Counted from the stretch's first letter, positions 1 through 10,016 are shown. The stretch: 64,000 nucleotides of DNA from Bog-473 sp963843365 (GCA_963843365.1 CAWJKG010000001.1:186001-250000); one strand, 5' to 3'. Program-made: numbers and translations. Notes: generated from the letters alone by a model not told the origin.

Positions 1-601
1 CGTCTCCGACGAGGCCGCGGTCGAGGCGGCGGTCGCACGCGCCAGCGAGGAGTTGGGGACCGTCACCCTGGTGGCCAACGTGGCCGGTGGGAGCGGGCTG
101 GGCTTCGGCGCCGGCCCGCTGCTCGCCGTGGGAGCCGACGAGTTCCGGCGCGTGCTCGACGTCAACCTGGTCGGCAGCTGGCTGGTGTCGAAGGCCTGCG
201 CCACCCGGATGGTGGCGGCGGGCGTGGGCGGGCGCATCTGCAACGTGTCGAGCCAGGCCGGCAAGCGCGCCTTCGCACTCCTGGGGCCCTACTGCGCCGC
301 CAAGGCCGGCGTGATTCTGCTCACCCAGACCTTGGCCCTCGAGCTCGGTCCGTCGGGCATCGCCGTCAACGCCGTCTGCCCGGGCACGGTCGACACCGAC
401 CTGCTGAACAAGGACGGGATGTTCGAGCAGCTGCTGGGCGGTCCGGAGGAGTGCGCGGCGTGGGTCCGACGCGAGATCCCGCTCGGACGCATGCAGGACG
501 CCGACGAGATCGCCGACGCCATCGTGTGGCTCCTCTCCGATGCGGCCCGCGGGGTCACCGGCGAGGCGTTGAACGTCAGCGCCGGACAGACCATGGTGTA
601 G
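1..601 (+). CDS. SDR-family oxidoreductase, 5' end outside the window
   Basis: A short-chain dehydrogenase/reductase read in phase from base 2, so the N-terminus with the Rossmann TGxxxGxG motif lies outside the window. Visible SDR features are the NVAG strand near the start, the catalytic serine region (SSQAG), the YCAAK active site (YxxxK) and the following NAVCPG motif that closes the cofactor pocket. The family catalyses NAD(P)-dependent oxidation or reduction of alcohols and ketones; the substrate cannot be told. The stop codon lies 2 nt before the next ATG, so it belongs to an operon with the two genes downstream. Confidence 0.9.
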   Translation, partial: VSDEAAVEAAVARASEELGTVTLVANVAGGSGLGFGAGPLLAVGADEFRRVLDVNLVGSWLVSKACATRMVAAGVGGRICNVSSQAGKRAFALLGPYCAAKAGVILLTQTLALELGPSGIAVNAVCPGTVDTDLLNKDGMFEQLLGGPEECAAWVRREIPLGRMQDADEIADAIVWLLSDAARGVTGEALNVSAGQTMV

Positions 602-603
602 GG

Positions 604-1602
604 ATGCCGATCCTCGACGCCCGTCACGACCTGGCGCACCCCGTGGAGGGCGACAGCGCGTGGAGCGAGTCGTACTACTTCAACGCGTACGACCCGGGCA
701 CCGATTCCGGCTTCTTCACCCGGATCGGCATCCGGCCCAACGAGGGGACGATGGACGTCGGCCTGTCGCTGTGGCTCCCCAACGGAGAGCTCGGCGAGTA
801 CCGGGCGGTGAAGGAGCAGCACGAGATGGTCGATTCCGTGCTGCAGGTCGGCGCGGTGCGCTACGAGATGCTCGAGGCCCTGCAGTCGTGGCGGCTGACC
901 ATGGAGGGAGACGTGCAGGCGCGCCCGTGCGGGCGCGGCGAGACGACGACCCATGCTGTTCCGGTCGCGCTCGACGTCCGCTTCGACGCCGTGACGCCGG
1001 CCATCGGCACCGACGGGCAACCGCGCCGCGGCCCCAGGTCGGCCGAGGCGGCCGCCGCCTCGGGCACGGTCGGCAAGGGACACCTGGAACAGGCCGGGCG
1101 TTGGACGGGCACCCTGACGGTCGACGGGACGCGGCACGAATGGCACGGCGCGCACGGCAACCGCGATCGCTCCTGGGGCCCGCGACGCTGGGGTGGGCCC
1201 TCCATGTGGCGCTGGTTCTCCATCAACATCGGCGAGGAGATGCACTTCGGCGGCATCCGTCTCGGCACCGAGGCCGGGGATCTCCACCGCGGCTGGGTCT
1301 GGGACGGCGCCCGGGCCACCTCGGTGGCCGAGTGGCGCCTGCGGACGGAACTGGCCGCGGACGGCGTCACGCACCGGGTCGTCCACCTCGAGGTGGTGGA
1401 CAAGAAGGGACGGACGTATCCGCTCCGCGGGGACGTGCTGCGCGTGGCGGACATCGGCCGGGCCGGCGGGACCATGGTGAACGAGGGGTTGGCGCGCTGG
1501 ACCTACGAGGATCCCTCCGGCACGGCGCACACCGGGTTCGGCATCTGCGAGTACCTGCATCAGCTCGACGACGGCGGGAGGCCTGTCGTCCCCGTCCACT
1601 AG
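604..1602 (+). CDS. DUF7064-like / CrtC-like lipocalin-fold protein
   Basis: A 332-residue protein starting at MPILDARH, 2 nt after the SDR stop; an upstream extension in the same frame overlaps the SDR and is rejected. The sequence contains the NRDRSWGPR motif followed by a tryptophan-rich stretch (MWRWFSINI), reminiscent of tocopherol cyclase, carotenoid hydratase (CrtC) and DUF7064/DUF7065 proteins, which have a double lipocalin-like barrel. In actinobacteria such genes often sit beside SDR and APH-like genes of lipid or steroid-type catabolism, as here. The substrate is unknown and the family call is from remembered motifs only. Confidence 0.6.
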   Translation: MPILDARHDLAHPVEGDSAWSESYYFNAYDPGTDSGFFTRIGIRPNEGTMDVGLSLWLPNGELGEYRAVKEQHEMVDSVLQVGAVRYEMLEALQSWRLTMEGDVQARPCGRGETTTHAVPVALDVRFDAVTPAIGTDGQPRRGPRSAEAAAASGTVGKGHLEQAGRWTGTLTVDGTRHEWHGAHGNRDRSWGPRRWGGPSMWRWFSINIGEEMHFGGIRLGTEAGDLHRGWVWDGARATSVAEWRLRTELAADGVTHRVVHLEVVDKKGRTYPLRGDVLRVADIGRAGGTMVNEGLARWTYEDPSGTAHTGFGICEYLHQLDDGGRPVVPVH

Positions 1603-1604
1603 GG

Positions 1605-2958
1605 ATGGCGAACCGACCGAGCCCGGACGAATTGGCGGTCGCACTGGGGGTGCGGCTCGGCGGGACGGTCGCCGGGCTCCGGCGCCTCTCCGGCGGCGCC
1701 TCCCGGATCACCAGTGCCTTCGACCTGGTTTCTGCGTCCGGTTCGCCGCGCCCGCTCATTCTGCAGATGGACCGGGCCGGCACCGGGAACGGACGGGCGC
1801 GCCTGGAGGACGCCCTCCTGCGCGCCGCCGCGGCGGCGGGGGTGCCGGTGCCCGCCGTCGTGGCCCTGGGCGACGGCGTCCGGGACGGCCTCGGGGCCGA
1901 CTGGCTGGTGGTCGAGCGGCTCGAGGGGGAGACCATTCCCCGCAAGATCCTGCGGGACGACGAGTGGGCCGCGGCCCGTGACCTCCTCACCGGCCAGGTC
2001 GGGAGTGCGTTGGCGGCCATCCACACCATGGAGCCCTCGTCGATCGAGGGACTGCCTCCGGCCGACCCCTTGGGAGACCCGCTCCCGATCCTCGATGCGC
2101 TGGGCGAGGTGCGGCCCGCGCTCGAACTCGGGGTGCGCTGGTTGGCCGCGCACCGGCCACCGGCGTCCCGGTCCGTCACGGTGCACGGCGATTACCGGCT
2201 GGGCAACTTCCTGGTCGGGCCGGACGGGCTCCGGGGCGTCCTCGACTGGGAGCTGGCCCACACGGGCGATCCCGCCGAGGACGTCGGGTGGCTCTGCGCA
2301 CCCGCATGGCGCTTCGGCGGTGCCGGCGAGGTCGGTGGGTTCGGCGCGTTGCCCGCGTTGCTGGCGGCGTACCGGGCCGCGGGTGGCGAGGCGATCACGC
2401 CGGCGCGCGTGCATTGGTGGCAGGTCTACGCCACCGTCAAGTGGGCCACCATCTGCACGTTGCAGGCCTCCACGCACCTCAACGGGGTGACGCGCTCGGT
2501 CGAGCTGGCGACCATCGGCCGCCGCGTCTGCGAGAGCGAGTGGGATCTCTTCGTGCTGCTGGGCACGCCGCCGCCCCCTCCCGCCGAGCCCGGCGCGGCG
2601 GGCGGGCCGGTGCCGCCCTTCGGCCGCCCGACGGCGGCCGAGCTCGTGGAGGCCGTGCGCGAGTACCTCGACGGTCTGGTCGAGCAGCGGCGCGGGCGGG
2701 GCCGCCTTCGAGGCGCGCGTGGCGCGCAACGCCCTGGCGATCGCGGCCCGCGAGCTGGACGTCGGCCCCGCCCTGGCGGAGGCGCACGCGACCCGCCTCG
2801 CCGGCTTGGGTTTCCCGGACGACGCCGCGCTCGCCGCCGCGCTGCGCGCCGGCGCGCTCGACGACGATCTCGGATCGGTGGCGCCGGTGCTGGCGGCGGC
2901 GGCCCGGGATCAGCTGCTGGTGGCGAACCCGACCTACCTGCCCGCGGCGACGGGGTAG
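1605..2958 (+). CDS. APH-like phosphotransferase with DUF6285-type tail (frameshift near 2695)
   Basis: The first ~340 residues are an aminoglycoside phosphotransferase/ACAD10-type kinase fold: glycine-rich region near residue 25, the catalytic HGDYRLGN loop near residue 193 and the metal-binding VLDWELAHTGDP motif. The same frame continues into AAELVEAVREYLDG, the usual beginning of a DUF6285 domain, but the rest of that domain (ARNALAIAARELDVGP onward) is in the +1 frame and ends at 2958. A single-base indel around 2690-2700 would join them. These kinases occur with acyl-CoA and SDR genes in lipid catabolism clusters; true substrate unknown. Starts 2 nt after the previous stop, same operon. 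Confidence 0.75.
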
Positions 2959-4409
2959 AGCGCCGCCACCGGCTCAGGTGCCGGCGGAGCCGGCTCGGCC
3001 GAGAGCGAGGCGTCGGCCACCTCGGTCACACGGTTGCCGATGCCCTGCAGGAGCGCGCCCGAGGCCAGGCTGCAGGCGATCATGAAGATCCAGGCGTGGT
3101 GGAACGCCCGCACGGAGTCCGCCCCGGTGGAGGCGCCGAGGATGGCGACGAGCCCGGCCACACCGAGCGCGAGGCCGATCTGGCGCGTCATGACGTAGAG
3201 GGCCGAGCCGGTGGCGAAGCGCTCCGGGGGCAGAGGGGCGGTGGCCGCGCCGCCGAGCGACGGGAGCATGAGGCCGACCCCGATGCCGCTGAGGATGCTG
3301 CCGGGCAGGTAGGCGCCCGTCCAGTCCGGCACGGCCGTGATGTGGGCGATCCACCAGAACCCGGTGCCGGCGAAGAGCAGCGCGCCCACCGTGCCGACGG
3401 CCCGGTGCCCGAAGCGGGCACCCAACAGTCCACCGGGGAACGCGGTGAGGCCGGCCAAGAGCGGTCCGGGAGCGATCATGAAGCCCGCCCGCAGCACGGA
3501 CTCGTGCCAGACACCGGTCAGCAGCAGGACTCCGCCCAGGACGAGGGCGCCGAACCCGCCGAAGAAGGCGAGCGAGCTGAGGTCGGCCAGCGCCACGGCC
3601 CGGTGGCCGATCACGGCCGGCTCAATGATGGGGTTGGGGTGGCGCAGGGACCGCACCACCAGCCCGGTGCCCGCTACCAGCGCCACGGCGAAGGCGCCCA
3701 GAATCCGCCCACTCGTCCACCCCCAGTCGGACCCCTCGACGATGCCGGCGACCAGGCTGGCCACGGCGACGGTCAACAATCCGGCCCCGACCAGGTCGGA
3801 CTTGTGCGCCGCCGTGTCACGGACCTCGTCGAGGGTGCGGACGCCCAGGAACAGGGCCAACAGGGCGAAGGGCAGGTTGACCAGGAAGACCCAGCGCCAA
3901 CTGGCCTGGACCAGCAGGCCACCGATGGGGGGCCCGAGGGCCGCCGCCGCGCCGCCGACGGCGGACCACAAGCCGATGGCGGCCCCCTTGCGCTCCGGTC
4001 CGAATGCAGGGAGGAGCAGGCCCAGCGACGTGGGCAGCATGAGGGCGCCCCCGATCGCCTGCAGGACCCGGGCGCCGACCAGGAATTCGAGCGAGGGGGA
4101 GACGGCGCACAACGCCGACGCACTGGTGAAGATGGCCAGTCCCAGGAGGAAGGCCCGCTTGCGACCGGCCCGATCGGCCCAGCGGCCCGCCGGGATCAGG
4201 GCGGCGGCGAACACAATCGTGTACACGCTCAGCACCCAGGACAAAGAGCTCAGGCTCTCGCCGTGGTAGCTGGCCGAGATGCTGGGGAAGGCGATGTTGA
4301 CGATGAACAGATCGAGCGAGGACAGGAACACCCCGGTCAGGACGATCAGTGCGGTCAGGACCGGCCGCGGCCGCGCCGACCCGGACGATGTGGCAAGGAG
4401 TTCTGTCAT
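2934..4409 (-). CDS. MFS drug transporter, DHA2 (14-TM) type
   Basis: A 491-residue integral membrane protein of the EmrB/QacA class. It shows the DHA motif near the first helix (SLDLFIVNIAFPSI), the loop 2-3 motif GRWADRAGRKRAF and the motif C region (ALGPPIGGLL). Such proteins export drugs or organic compounds by proton antiport. I take the ATG of MTELLATSS; a GTG three codons upstream is possible. It is divergent from an HxlR-type regulator 69 bp away, the usual arrangement for a pump controlled by its neighbour. Its 3' end overlaps the convergent DUF6285 region by 25 bp. Confidence 0.88.
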   Translation of the reverse strand: MTELLATSSGSARPRPVLTALIVLTGVFLSSLDLFIVNIAFPSISASYHGESLSSLSWVLSVYTIVFAAALIPAGRWADRAGRKRAFLLGLAIFTSASALCAVSPSLEFLVGARVLQAIGGALMLPTSLGLLLPAFGPERKGAAIGLWSAVGGAAAALGPPIGGLLVQASWRWVFLVNLPFALLALFLGVRTLDEVRDTAAHKSDLVGAGLLTVAVASLVAGIVEGSDWGWTSGRILGAFAVALVAGTGLVVRSLRHPNPIIEPAVIGHRAVALADLSSLAFFGGFGALVLGGVLLLTGVWHESVLRAGFMIAPGPLLAGLTAFPGGLLGARFGHRAVGTVGALLFAGTGFWWIAHITAVPDWTGAYLPGSILSGIGVGLMLPSLGGAATAPLPPERFATGSALYVMTRQIGLALGVAGLVAILGASTGADSVRAFHHAWIFMIACSLASGALLQGIGNRVTEVADASLSAEPAPPAPEPVAALYPVAAGR

Positions 4410-4478
4410 GCAACGCACTCTATCAACAAGGTTTCATAAAACAACCCATCTTCTCGAAATATCGGTTATGCTGGAGCA
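4410..4478. promoter_or_regulatory. Divergent promoter region, MFS pump / HxlR regulator
   Basis: A 69-bp AT-rich gap in otherwise GC-rich DNA, holding both divergent promoters (around TTTCATAAAAC and GGTTATGCT). The HxlR protein is expected to bind here by analogy with its family. No perfect palindrome was seen, so the operator is inferred only from position. Confidence 0.4.
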
Positions 4479-5000
4479 ATGCTGAACAGGGACTACCCCA
4501 CCCAGTACTGCCCGGTGGCCTCGACGCTCGAGGTCATCGGCGAGCGCTGGACGCTGCTGATCATCCGGGACGTCTTCTTGGGCATCCGGCGCTTCGACGA
4601 CATCCAGCGCGACCTGGGGGTGGCCCGCAACGTGCTGCAGGTGCGCCTGGAGCGCCTCGTCGAGGAGGGAATTCTGGTCAAGCGGCCGTACCAGCAGCGG
4701 CCGCTGCGCTCGGAGTACCGCCTGACCGAGAAGGGCGCCGATCTCTGGCCGGTGCTGGTGGCGATGCTGCAGTGGGGCGACCGGCACGCCCTCGAAGGAG
4801 GGGAGCGACCCATGCTGCTGCAGCACCGCGGCTGCGGTGGTGAGCTCGACGACCGGCGCCGCTGCATCAGCTGTGGCGCCGACGTGACCGTGACCGAGGC
4901 GGTGGCCATCCGGACCGGGGCCCGCCGACCGGGCGTCGACACGGGGGCCGCCCCCGCGGCCGCCCCGGCGGTAAACGCGGCCAGCTCCGCCGCGGTCTGA
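4479..5000 (+). CDS. HxlR-family transcriptional regulator with C-terminal Zn-ribbon-like tail
   Basis: A 173-residue winged-helix regulator. The N-terminal CPVASTLEVIGERWTLLIIRD block followed by RNVLQVRLERLVEEGIL is diagnostic of HxlR. A short C-terminal segment with CGGEL...CISCG has three cysteines and may bind metal, an extension seen in some actinobacterial members. HxlR proteins sense small electrophiles or ligands and control adjacent genes; here the divergent MFS exporter is the natural target. Confidence 0.88.
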   Translation: MLNRDYPTQYCPVASTLEVIGERWTLLIIRDVFLGIRRFDDIQRDLGVARNVLQVRLERLVEEGILVKRPYQQRPLRSEYRLTEKGADLWPVLVAMLQWGDRHALEGGERPMLLQHRGCGGELDDRRRCISCGADVTVTEAVAIRTGARRPGVDTGAAPAAAPAVNAASSAAV

Positions 5001-5043
5001 ACGGCCCCGGCGCGCCGGCGCCCCTGTCGCTACCGTGCAGGGC

Positions 5044-6474
5044 ATGAGCGACGACACCGCATGGCTGGACGCGACGGCGCAGGCGGACCTGGTCCGCACC
5101 AAGGAGGTCTCGCCGTCCGAGCTCGTGGGCGACGCCATCGCCCGCATTGAGAAGCTCAATCCCGAACTGAACGCCGTCATCCACGAGCTCTTCGCGCGCG
5201 CCCGGTCCGAGGCCGCCGGGGCTCTGCCCGAGGGGCCGTTCCGCGGCGTGCCCTTCCTGTTGAAGGATCTCGGCGCGGAGCTCGCCGGTACGCCGTTCAA
5301 CGAGGGGTTGGCCTTCGCCGGCGACTATCACTCGACGTCCACCCAGGTGCTCACGCAGCGTTATGTCGACGCGGGCTTCGTCATCTGCGGCAAGACCAAC
5401 ACGCCCGAGCTCGGGATTCTGCCGACGACGGAACCGCACCGGTTCGGCCCGTCGCGCAACCCGTGGAACACCGCCCATTCGACCGGCGGCTCGTCCGGGG
5501 GCTCCGCGGCCGCCGTGGCCTCGGGCATGGTGCCGGCGGCGCACGCCAACGACGGGGGCGGCTCCATCCGCATTCCCGCGTCGTGCTGCGGCCTGGTCGG
5601 GTTGAAGCCGACACGGGCGCGCAACTCGGTCGCCCCCGCCTACGGCGACATGATGGGCGGGCTGGTGGCCGAGCACGTCGTGACGCGGTCGGTACGCGAC
5701 TCGGCGGCCATCCTCGACGTCACGGCCGGCCCGGTGCCGGGGGACCCCTACTGGGCCCCGCCCCTGCGGGGCGAGTCCTTTGCCGCGGCCGCGGCGACCG
5801 CGCCCGGACCGCTGCGGGTCGCGGTCATGACGGACTCGCCGACCGGAAGCCCCGTGCACGCGGACTGCGTGGCCGCGGTCCGCGCCACGGCGTCGCTGTG
5901 CGAGTCGCTGGGGCACCGCGTCGAGGAGGCCGCGCTGTCCGTGGACGGCGACGCGTTCACGGCGCACTTCGTGAACCAGTGGGCATGCAGCAACGCCTGG
6001 GCCATCGCCGACTGGGAGGCGCGGGTCGGGCGCGCGGTGGCGGAAGACGACGTCGAGCCGTTGAGCTGGGCCCTCATTCAGCTGGGCCGCTCCGTCAACG
6101 GCGGAGAGTACCTGCGCGCGGTGCAGGAGCTGCAGCTCATGAGCCGCGCCGTGGCCGAGTACTTCGAGGGGATCGATGTCCTGCTCACCCCCACGCTGGC
6201 CGAGCCCCCGGCCCCCCTGGGGACGTTCGACTCGCCGCCCGGCGAACCGCTGACGGGGCTCTTCCGCGCCGCCCTCTACGTCCCCTTCACCCCTCCCTTC
6301 AACGTGACGGGCCAGCCGGGCATCTCGCTGCCGCTGCACTGGAACGACGCCGGATTGCCGATCGGCGTCCAGTTCGTCGGCCGCTTCGGCGACGAGGAGA
6401 CCCTGCTCTCGCTGGCCGGCCAACTGGAGGAGGCCGCGCCGTGGTCGGGGCGCCGCCCGCCGGTGGCGGCGTAG
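5044..6474 (+). CDS. Amidase (amidase signature family)
   Basis: A 476-residue amidase-signature enzyme that hydrolyses carboxamides. The Ser-cisSer-Lys triad can be placed: lysine in VPFLLKDLG (~residue 75), the GGSSGGSAAAVASG signature (~149) and the nucleophile region DGGGSIRIPAS (~171). The start is the ATG of MSDDTAWLD; the ATG three codons upstream is less likely. The physiological amide cannot be deduced; family members act on amino-acid amides, indoleacetamide and xenobiotics. Confidence 0.9.
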   Translation: MSDDTAWLDATAQADLVRTKEVSPSELVGDAIARIEKLNPELNAVIHELFARARSEAAGALPEGPFRGVPFLLKDLGAELAGTPFNEGLAFAGDYHSTSTQVLTQRYVDAGFVICGKTNTPELGILPTTEPHRFGPSRNPWNTAHSTGGSSGGSAAAVASGMVPAAHANDGGGSIRIPASCCGLVGLKPTRARNSVAPAYGDMMGGLVAEHVVTRSVRDSAAILDVTAGPVPGDPYWAPPLRGESFAAAAATAPGPLRVAVMTDSPTGSPVHADCVAAVRATASLCESLGHRVEEAALSVDGDAFTAHFVNQWACSNAWAIADWEARVGRAVAEDDVEPLSWALIQLGRSVNGGEYLRAVQELQLMSRAVAEYFEGIDVLLTPTLAEPPAPLGTFDSPPGEPLTGLFRAALYVPFTPPFNVTGQPGISLPLHWNDAGLPIGVQFVGRFGDEETLLSLAGQLEEAAPWSGRRPPVAA

Positions 6475-6489
6475 GCGACATCCCGGCGG

Positions 6490-7674
6490 TCAGTTCACGA
6501 GCACACAGCGCGTGCCCGAGTAGATGGTGGGCATGCACTTGTTGCAGTGGATGCAGAGCGAGGGGGTGGACGCGTCGGCCTGCATCCGGTTCGGCAGGTC
6601 CGGCTCACGCAACAGGGCGCGCGCCATGGCGACGAAGGCGAAGCCCTCGGCCAACGCCATTTCGATCGTCGGCAGCTGCGTGATGCCGCCCAGGAGGATC
6701 AGCGGGGTCGACAGCGCGCGCTGGAACTGCCGCGCGTAGGGAAGGAAGAAGGCCTCCTCGTAGGGGTAGGAGCGGAGGAAGCGGTGCCCGACGAAACGGA
6801 AGCCGAGCCGGACCGGTCCCGGCAGCGTCGCCCCGAACTCCTGCAGCGGCGCCTCGCCGCGGAAGAGGTACATCGGGTTGGCGAGCGAGCTCCCGCCGGT
6901 GAGCTCCAATGCATCGAGCGCGCCGTCGGCCTCGAAGAGGCGGGCCACCTCGACACTGTCGTCGAGCCACAGGCCGCCGTCGACGCCGTCTGCCATGTTG
7001 AGCTTGGCCGTCACCGCCACGCCCGCTCCGGCGGCGTCGCGCACGGTGCGCAGCACGGTGCGGGCGAAGCGGGCGCGGTTCTCCACCGACCCGCCGAACT
7101 GGTCGTCGCGGCGGTTGAGCTTCGGGCTCAGGAACGCGCTCAGGAGGTAGTTGTGGCCGACGTGCACCTCAATGCTGTCGAAGCCGGCCTCGACGGCCAG
7201 GACGGCGGCGCGCCGGTAGTCCTCGGTGATGCGCTCAATGCCGGCGACGTCGACGGCGTGCAGTCGTGAGCCCATGGGCGTGAAGCCACCGGACGGGGAC
7301 AGGGCCGGAGCGCCGTTGGAGCGGGCGTTGGCCACCGGCCCGGCATGGCCGATCTGGGCGGCGGCGGCCGCCCCCTCGGCGTGCACGGCATCGGTCAGCC
7401 GGTGCAGCCCCGGGAGGGTGTCCTGGTCGAGCAGGAGGCAGTGGCGGTCGGTGCGGCCCTCGGGTGAGACGGCGAGATAGGCCACGGTGGAGAGGGCAGC
7501 CCCGCCGGCCGCCACCTGGCGGTGGAACTCGATCAACCGGTCGCTGACCTTGCCGCCCGGCGTCGCTCCCTCGAAGGTGGCGGCCTTGATGATCCGGTTG
7601 CGCAGGGTCAACGGGCCGAGAGGAGCGGGCGCGAAGACGGCTGGGGTGGCGGTCCGGCGTGAGCGGGGCGGCAT
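6490..7674 (-). CDS. NADH:flavin oxidoreductase (old yellow enzyme family)
   Basis: A 394-residue TIM-barrel flavoprotein. Family landmarks: LGPLTLRNRI at the N-terminus, AQIGHAGP (substrate/FMN region), EVHVGHNYLLSAFLSPKLNRRDDQFGGS (the normally HxxHGYLLxxFLSPxxNxRxDxYGG block) and VAMARALLREPDLPNRM. The C-terminus retains a cysteine cluster (CIHCNKC...C) like that binding the [4Fe-4S] cluster in 2,4-dienoyl-CoA reductases, but the NAD-binding second half of those long enzymes is absent, so this is a stand-alone OYE domain with an iron-sulfur-type tail. It probably reduces an activated C=C bond; substrate unknown. Confidence 0.85.
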   Translation of the reverse strand: MPPRSRRTATPAVFAPAPLGPLTLRNRIIKAATFEGATPGGKVSDRLIEFHRQVAAGGAALSTVAYLAVSPEGRTDRHCLLLDQDTLPGLHRLTDAVHAEGAAAAAQIGHAGPVANARSNGAPALSPSGGFTPMGSRLHAVDVAGIERITEDYRRAAVLAVEAGFDSIEVHVGHNYLLSAFLSPKLNRRDDQFGGSVENRARFARTVLRTVRDAAGAGVAVTAKLNMADGVDGGLWLDDSVEVARLFEADGALDALELTGGSSLANPMYLFRGEAPLQEFGATLPGPVRLGFRFVGHRFLRSYPYEEAFFLPYARQFQRALSTPLILLGGITQLPTIEMALAEGFAFVAMARALLREPDLPNRMQADASTPSLCIHCNKCMPTIYSGTRCVLVN

Positions 7675-7713
7675 GGGCCTACCTTTGCCGACCGGTGCGC
7701 CGGCCGCACGTCC

Positions 7714-9267
7714 TCAGCGGGACGGCGGCGCGGCGGCGGCCAGCGTGGGGTTGGGCGGCGGCCCGCTGACGCCGCAGTTCCACGTGGGCTCTTCGTGCTC
7801 GGCGGCGGCGACAGCGGCCGGGGTACGGGCCGGATTCCGGATGGTGAGCGCCGCCAGCAGGCCACCCGCCGCGCTGAGCGCGCCCGAGATCAGCATGGCG
7901 GTTCGGAAGCCCCGGGCCAGCGTGCCGGGTTGGAGGGCCGCGGCCCCGGTGAGGCCGGCCAGGAGCGGCAGGACGGCCACGGCCAGGAGGCTGGCGGCGC
8001 GGGCGACGACGTTGTTGATGGCGGACGCGACCCCGGAGTGCTCGGCCGGCGCCGCGCCCATGGCCGTGGCGGTGAGCGGGGCGACCGTGACGGCCAATCC
8101 GACGGAGAAGACCATCACGGCGGGAAAGACCTGGGTCCAGTAGCTGCCCGCTCCCGTGGCCATGGTCAGGAGTGCGAGCCCGGCGCCGACGATGAGCGGC
8201 CCCACGGTCATCTGGAACCGCGGCCCGATGCGGGCCGACAGGGCTCCGGACCGGGCCGAGAACACCAGCATCACGACGGTGAGGGGGAGGAGAGCGAGCC
8301 CGGAGGCCAGGGGGCTGTAGCCCTTGACGATCTGCAACTCAATGGGGAGGAGGAACAGGGCACCGCCCAGGGCGGCGTAGACGGCGAAGGTGACGCCGTT
8401 GGCGCCGCTGAACTGGCGGGAGCGGAAGAGCCGCAACGGGAGCGTCGGATGGTCGAGGCGGTGCTCGACGACGAGGAGCGCGGGCCCGGCCAGGGCGGCC
8501 ACCACGAGGCATGCCACCACGGCGGGACTCGACCATCCGCGCGTGGGCGCCTCGATGAGCCCGTAGGTCAAGGCGGCGAGGAAGACCACGGCCAGCGCGG
8601 CACCCGGGATGTCCACGCGGCCGGTGGCGGTGGGGTCGCGCGACTCGGGCACGTGGCGGGCCGTGCTCACGAGGACCGCCGCCGCCACGGGCAGGTTGAT
8701 GAAGAAGACCCAGCGCCACGAGCCGATGGCGAGCAGGTAGCCGCCGACCAGCGGCCCGGCGGCTGCCGCCACGCCCGACAGTCCCGACCAGGCGCCGATG
8801 GCACGGGCGCGATCGTCGGCACGGAAGGAGGCCTGCAGGATGGCCAGGCTGGCCGGGGTCAGCAGGGCTCCGCCGATCCCCTGGACGACGCGGCCGGCGA
8901 TGAGGAGCCCGGCAGTGGGTGCGAGCCCGCAGAGAGCGGACGCCAACGCGAACCAGGTGACTCCGATGCTGAAGACGCGCTTGCGCCCGTAGCGATCGCC
9001 CAGCGAGCCGCCGAGGAGCAGGAACGCGGCCAGCGTCAACGAATAGCCCGTCACCACCCATTGCAGGGTGCCGACGCCCCCGTGGAAGTCGCGGCCGATG
9101 GAGGGGAGCGCGATGCCGACCACGGTCGAATCGAGCATGGCCATCCCCGTGCCGAGGACGGTGGCCAGCACCACCCAGCGCCCCTGCGCGCTCGAGAGGG
9201 CGAGGAGGCGGGTGGCGCCGGAGGTGCCGGCACCGCCGCTCTGGGTGCCGGCATCCCCGTCAGTCAA
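7714..9267 (-). CDS. MFS drug transporter, DHA2 type
   Basis: A 517-residue 14-TM exporter with the DHA signature LDSTVVGIALPSIG in TM1, GSLGDRYGRKRVF in the cytoplasmic loop and GPLVGGYLL in TM5. It lies just downstream of the OYE gene on the same strand with a 39-bp gap. Regulation is not evident. Confidence 0.9.
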   Translation of the reverse strand: MTDGDAGTQSGGAGTSGATRLLALSSAQGRWVVLATVLGTGMAMLDSTVVGIALPSIGRDFHGGVGTLQWVVTGYSLTLAAFLLLGGSLGDRYGRKRVFSIGVTWFALASALCGLAPTAGLLIAGRVVQGIGGALLTPASLAILQASFRADDRARAIGAWSGLSGVAAAAGPLVGGYLLAIGSWRWVFFINLPVAAAVLVSTARHVPESRDPTATGRVDIPGAALAVVFLAALTYGLIEAPTRGWSSPAVVACLVVAALAGPALLVVEHRLDHPTLPLRLFRSRQFSGANGVTFAVYAALGGALFLLPIELQIVKGYSPLASGLALLPLTVVMLVFSARSGALSARIGPRFQMTVGPLIVGAGLALLTMATGAGSYWTQVFPAVMVFSVGLAVTVAPLTATAMGAAPAEHSGVASAINNVVARAASLLAVAVLPLLAGLTGAAALQPGTLARGFRTAMLISGALSAAGGLLAALTIRNPARTPAAVAAAEHEEPTWNCGVSGPPPNPTLAAAAPPSR

Positions 9268-9277
9268 GGCGTGCCGT

Positions 9278-10016
9278 TCACGGGAGGCAGCGGTACATGG
9301 TGAGGGACACGGTGGCGCCCGGCCGCAGCACGGTCTGCGCGGGAGGATTCTGCGTGAGGACCGTCTTCGGCGGCCGGGTCGTCGTCGTCACGGCCCCGGT
9401 CGTCGACGTGGCCGCACCGGTCGTCGGTCGTCGTCGGCACGCCGACCGAGGAGCAGGCCCATGCGAGCCCCACGGCACGGAGGGCCTGACGGGCCGCGGG
9501 GAGCGACAGGCCGACCACGGCGGGGACGCGCGACGCGTCGCCGTAACAGCCGGACCAGGTGATCCCCACGGCACTCCTCTGCGCCACCAGGGCGCCCGGG
9601 CTCAGTGGCACGGCCCCGACGCGGGGATCGGCCGTGGTGCCGGGTGTCGCCAGCGAGGCCACGACACTCTGACTCGCCCCGCCCATGTTGCACGGCGCGT
9701 TCAACGACACGGGGGAGAGCGTGGCCGCACGCAGCGCGGCGCGCGCGGCGACGACCTTCATACCGATGACGTTGGGCACGGCGACCCGAGGTGTCGTCGT
9801 CGGTGCCGGCGCAGTCAACGGTGTCGAGGGTGCCATGATGCTCGTGGTGCTTGTCGTGGTGGATGTCGTGGTGCTCGTCGTCGTGCTGGTCGTGGTCCGG
9901 ATGTGGCGCGCCGCGCCCTTCTGCACGCTCGCGGGGGACGACCCGCAGGAGGCCAGCGCACAGACCGCGACCAGGGCGGCGCCGGCGACTGCGACGACCC
10001 GACCAACGTGGGACAT
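9278..10016 (-). CDS. PASTA-domain lipoprotein (frameshift near 9428)
   Basis: The N-terminus MSHVGRVVAVAGAALVAVCALASCGSS is a lipoprotein signal peptide with lipobox ALASC. A Thr/Ser-rich TTTS linker follows, then two PASTA-like units (RVAVPNVIGMKVVAARAAL... and RVPAVVGLSLPAARQAL...). PASTA domains bind peptidoglycan or muropeptides, so the protein probably sits on the outer membrane face and contacts the wall. The frame breaks at the second Thr-rich linker: one extra C near 9428 moves the natural C-terminus (…SLTMYRCLP, stop at 9278) out of frame. Confidence 0.7.

Noticed and set aside
660..4439. Very long plus-strand open frame (over 1200 codons)
   Set aside because: Only its middle part (1605-2695) is the APH-like gene; the rest is an antisense or out-of-frame shadow caused by high G+C.
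9840..9895. Trinucleotide-like repeat
   Set aside because: It encodes the Thr/Ser linker of the PASTA lipoprotein, not a separate repeat element.
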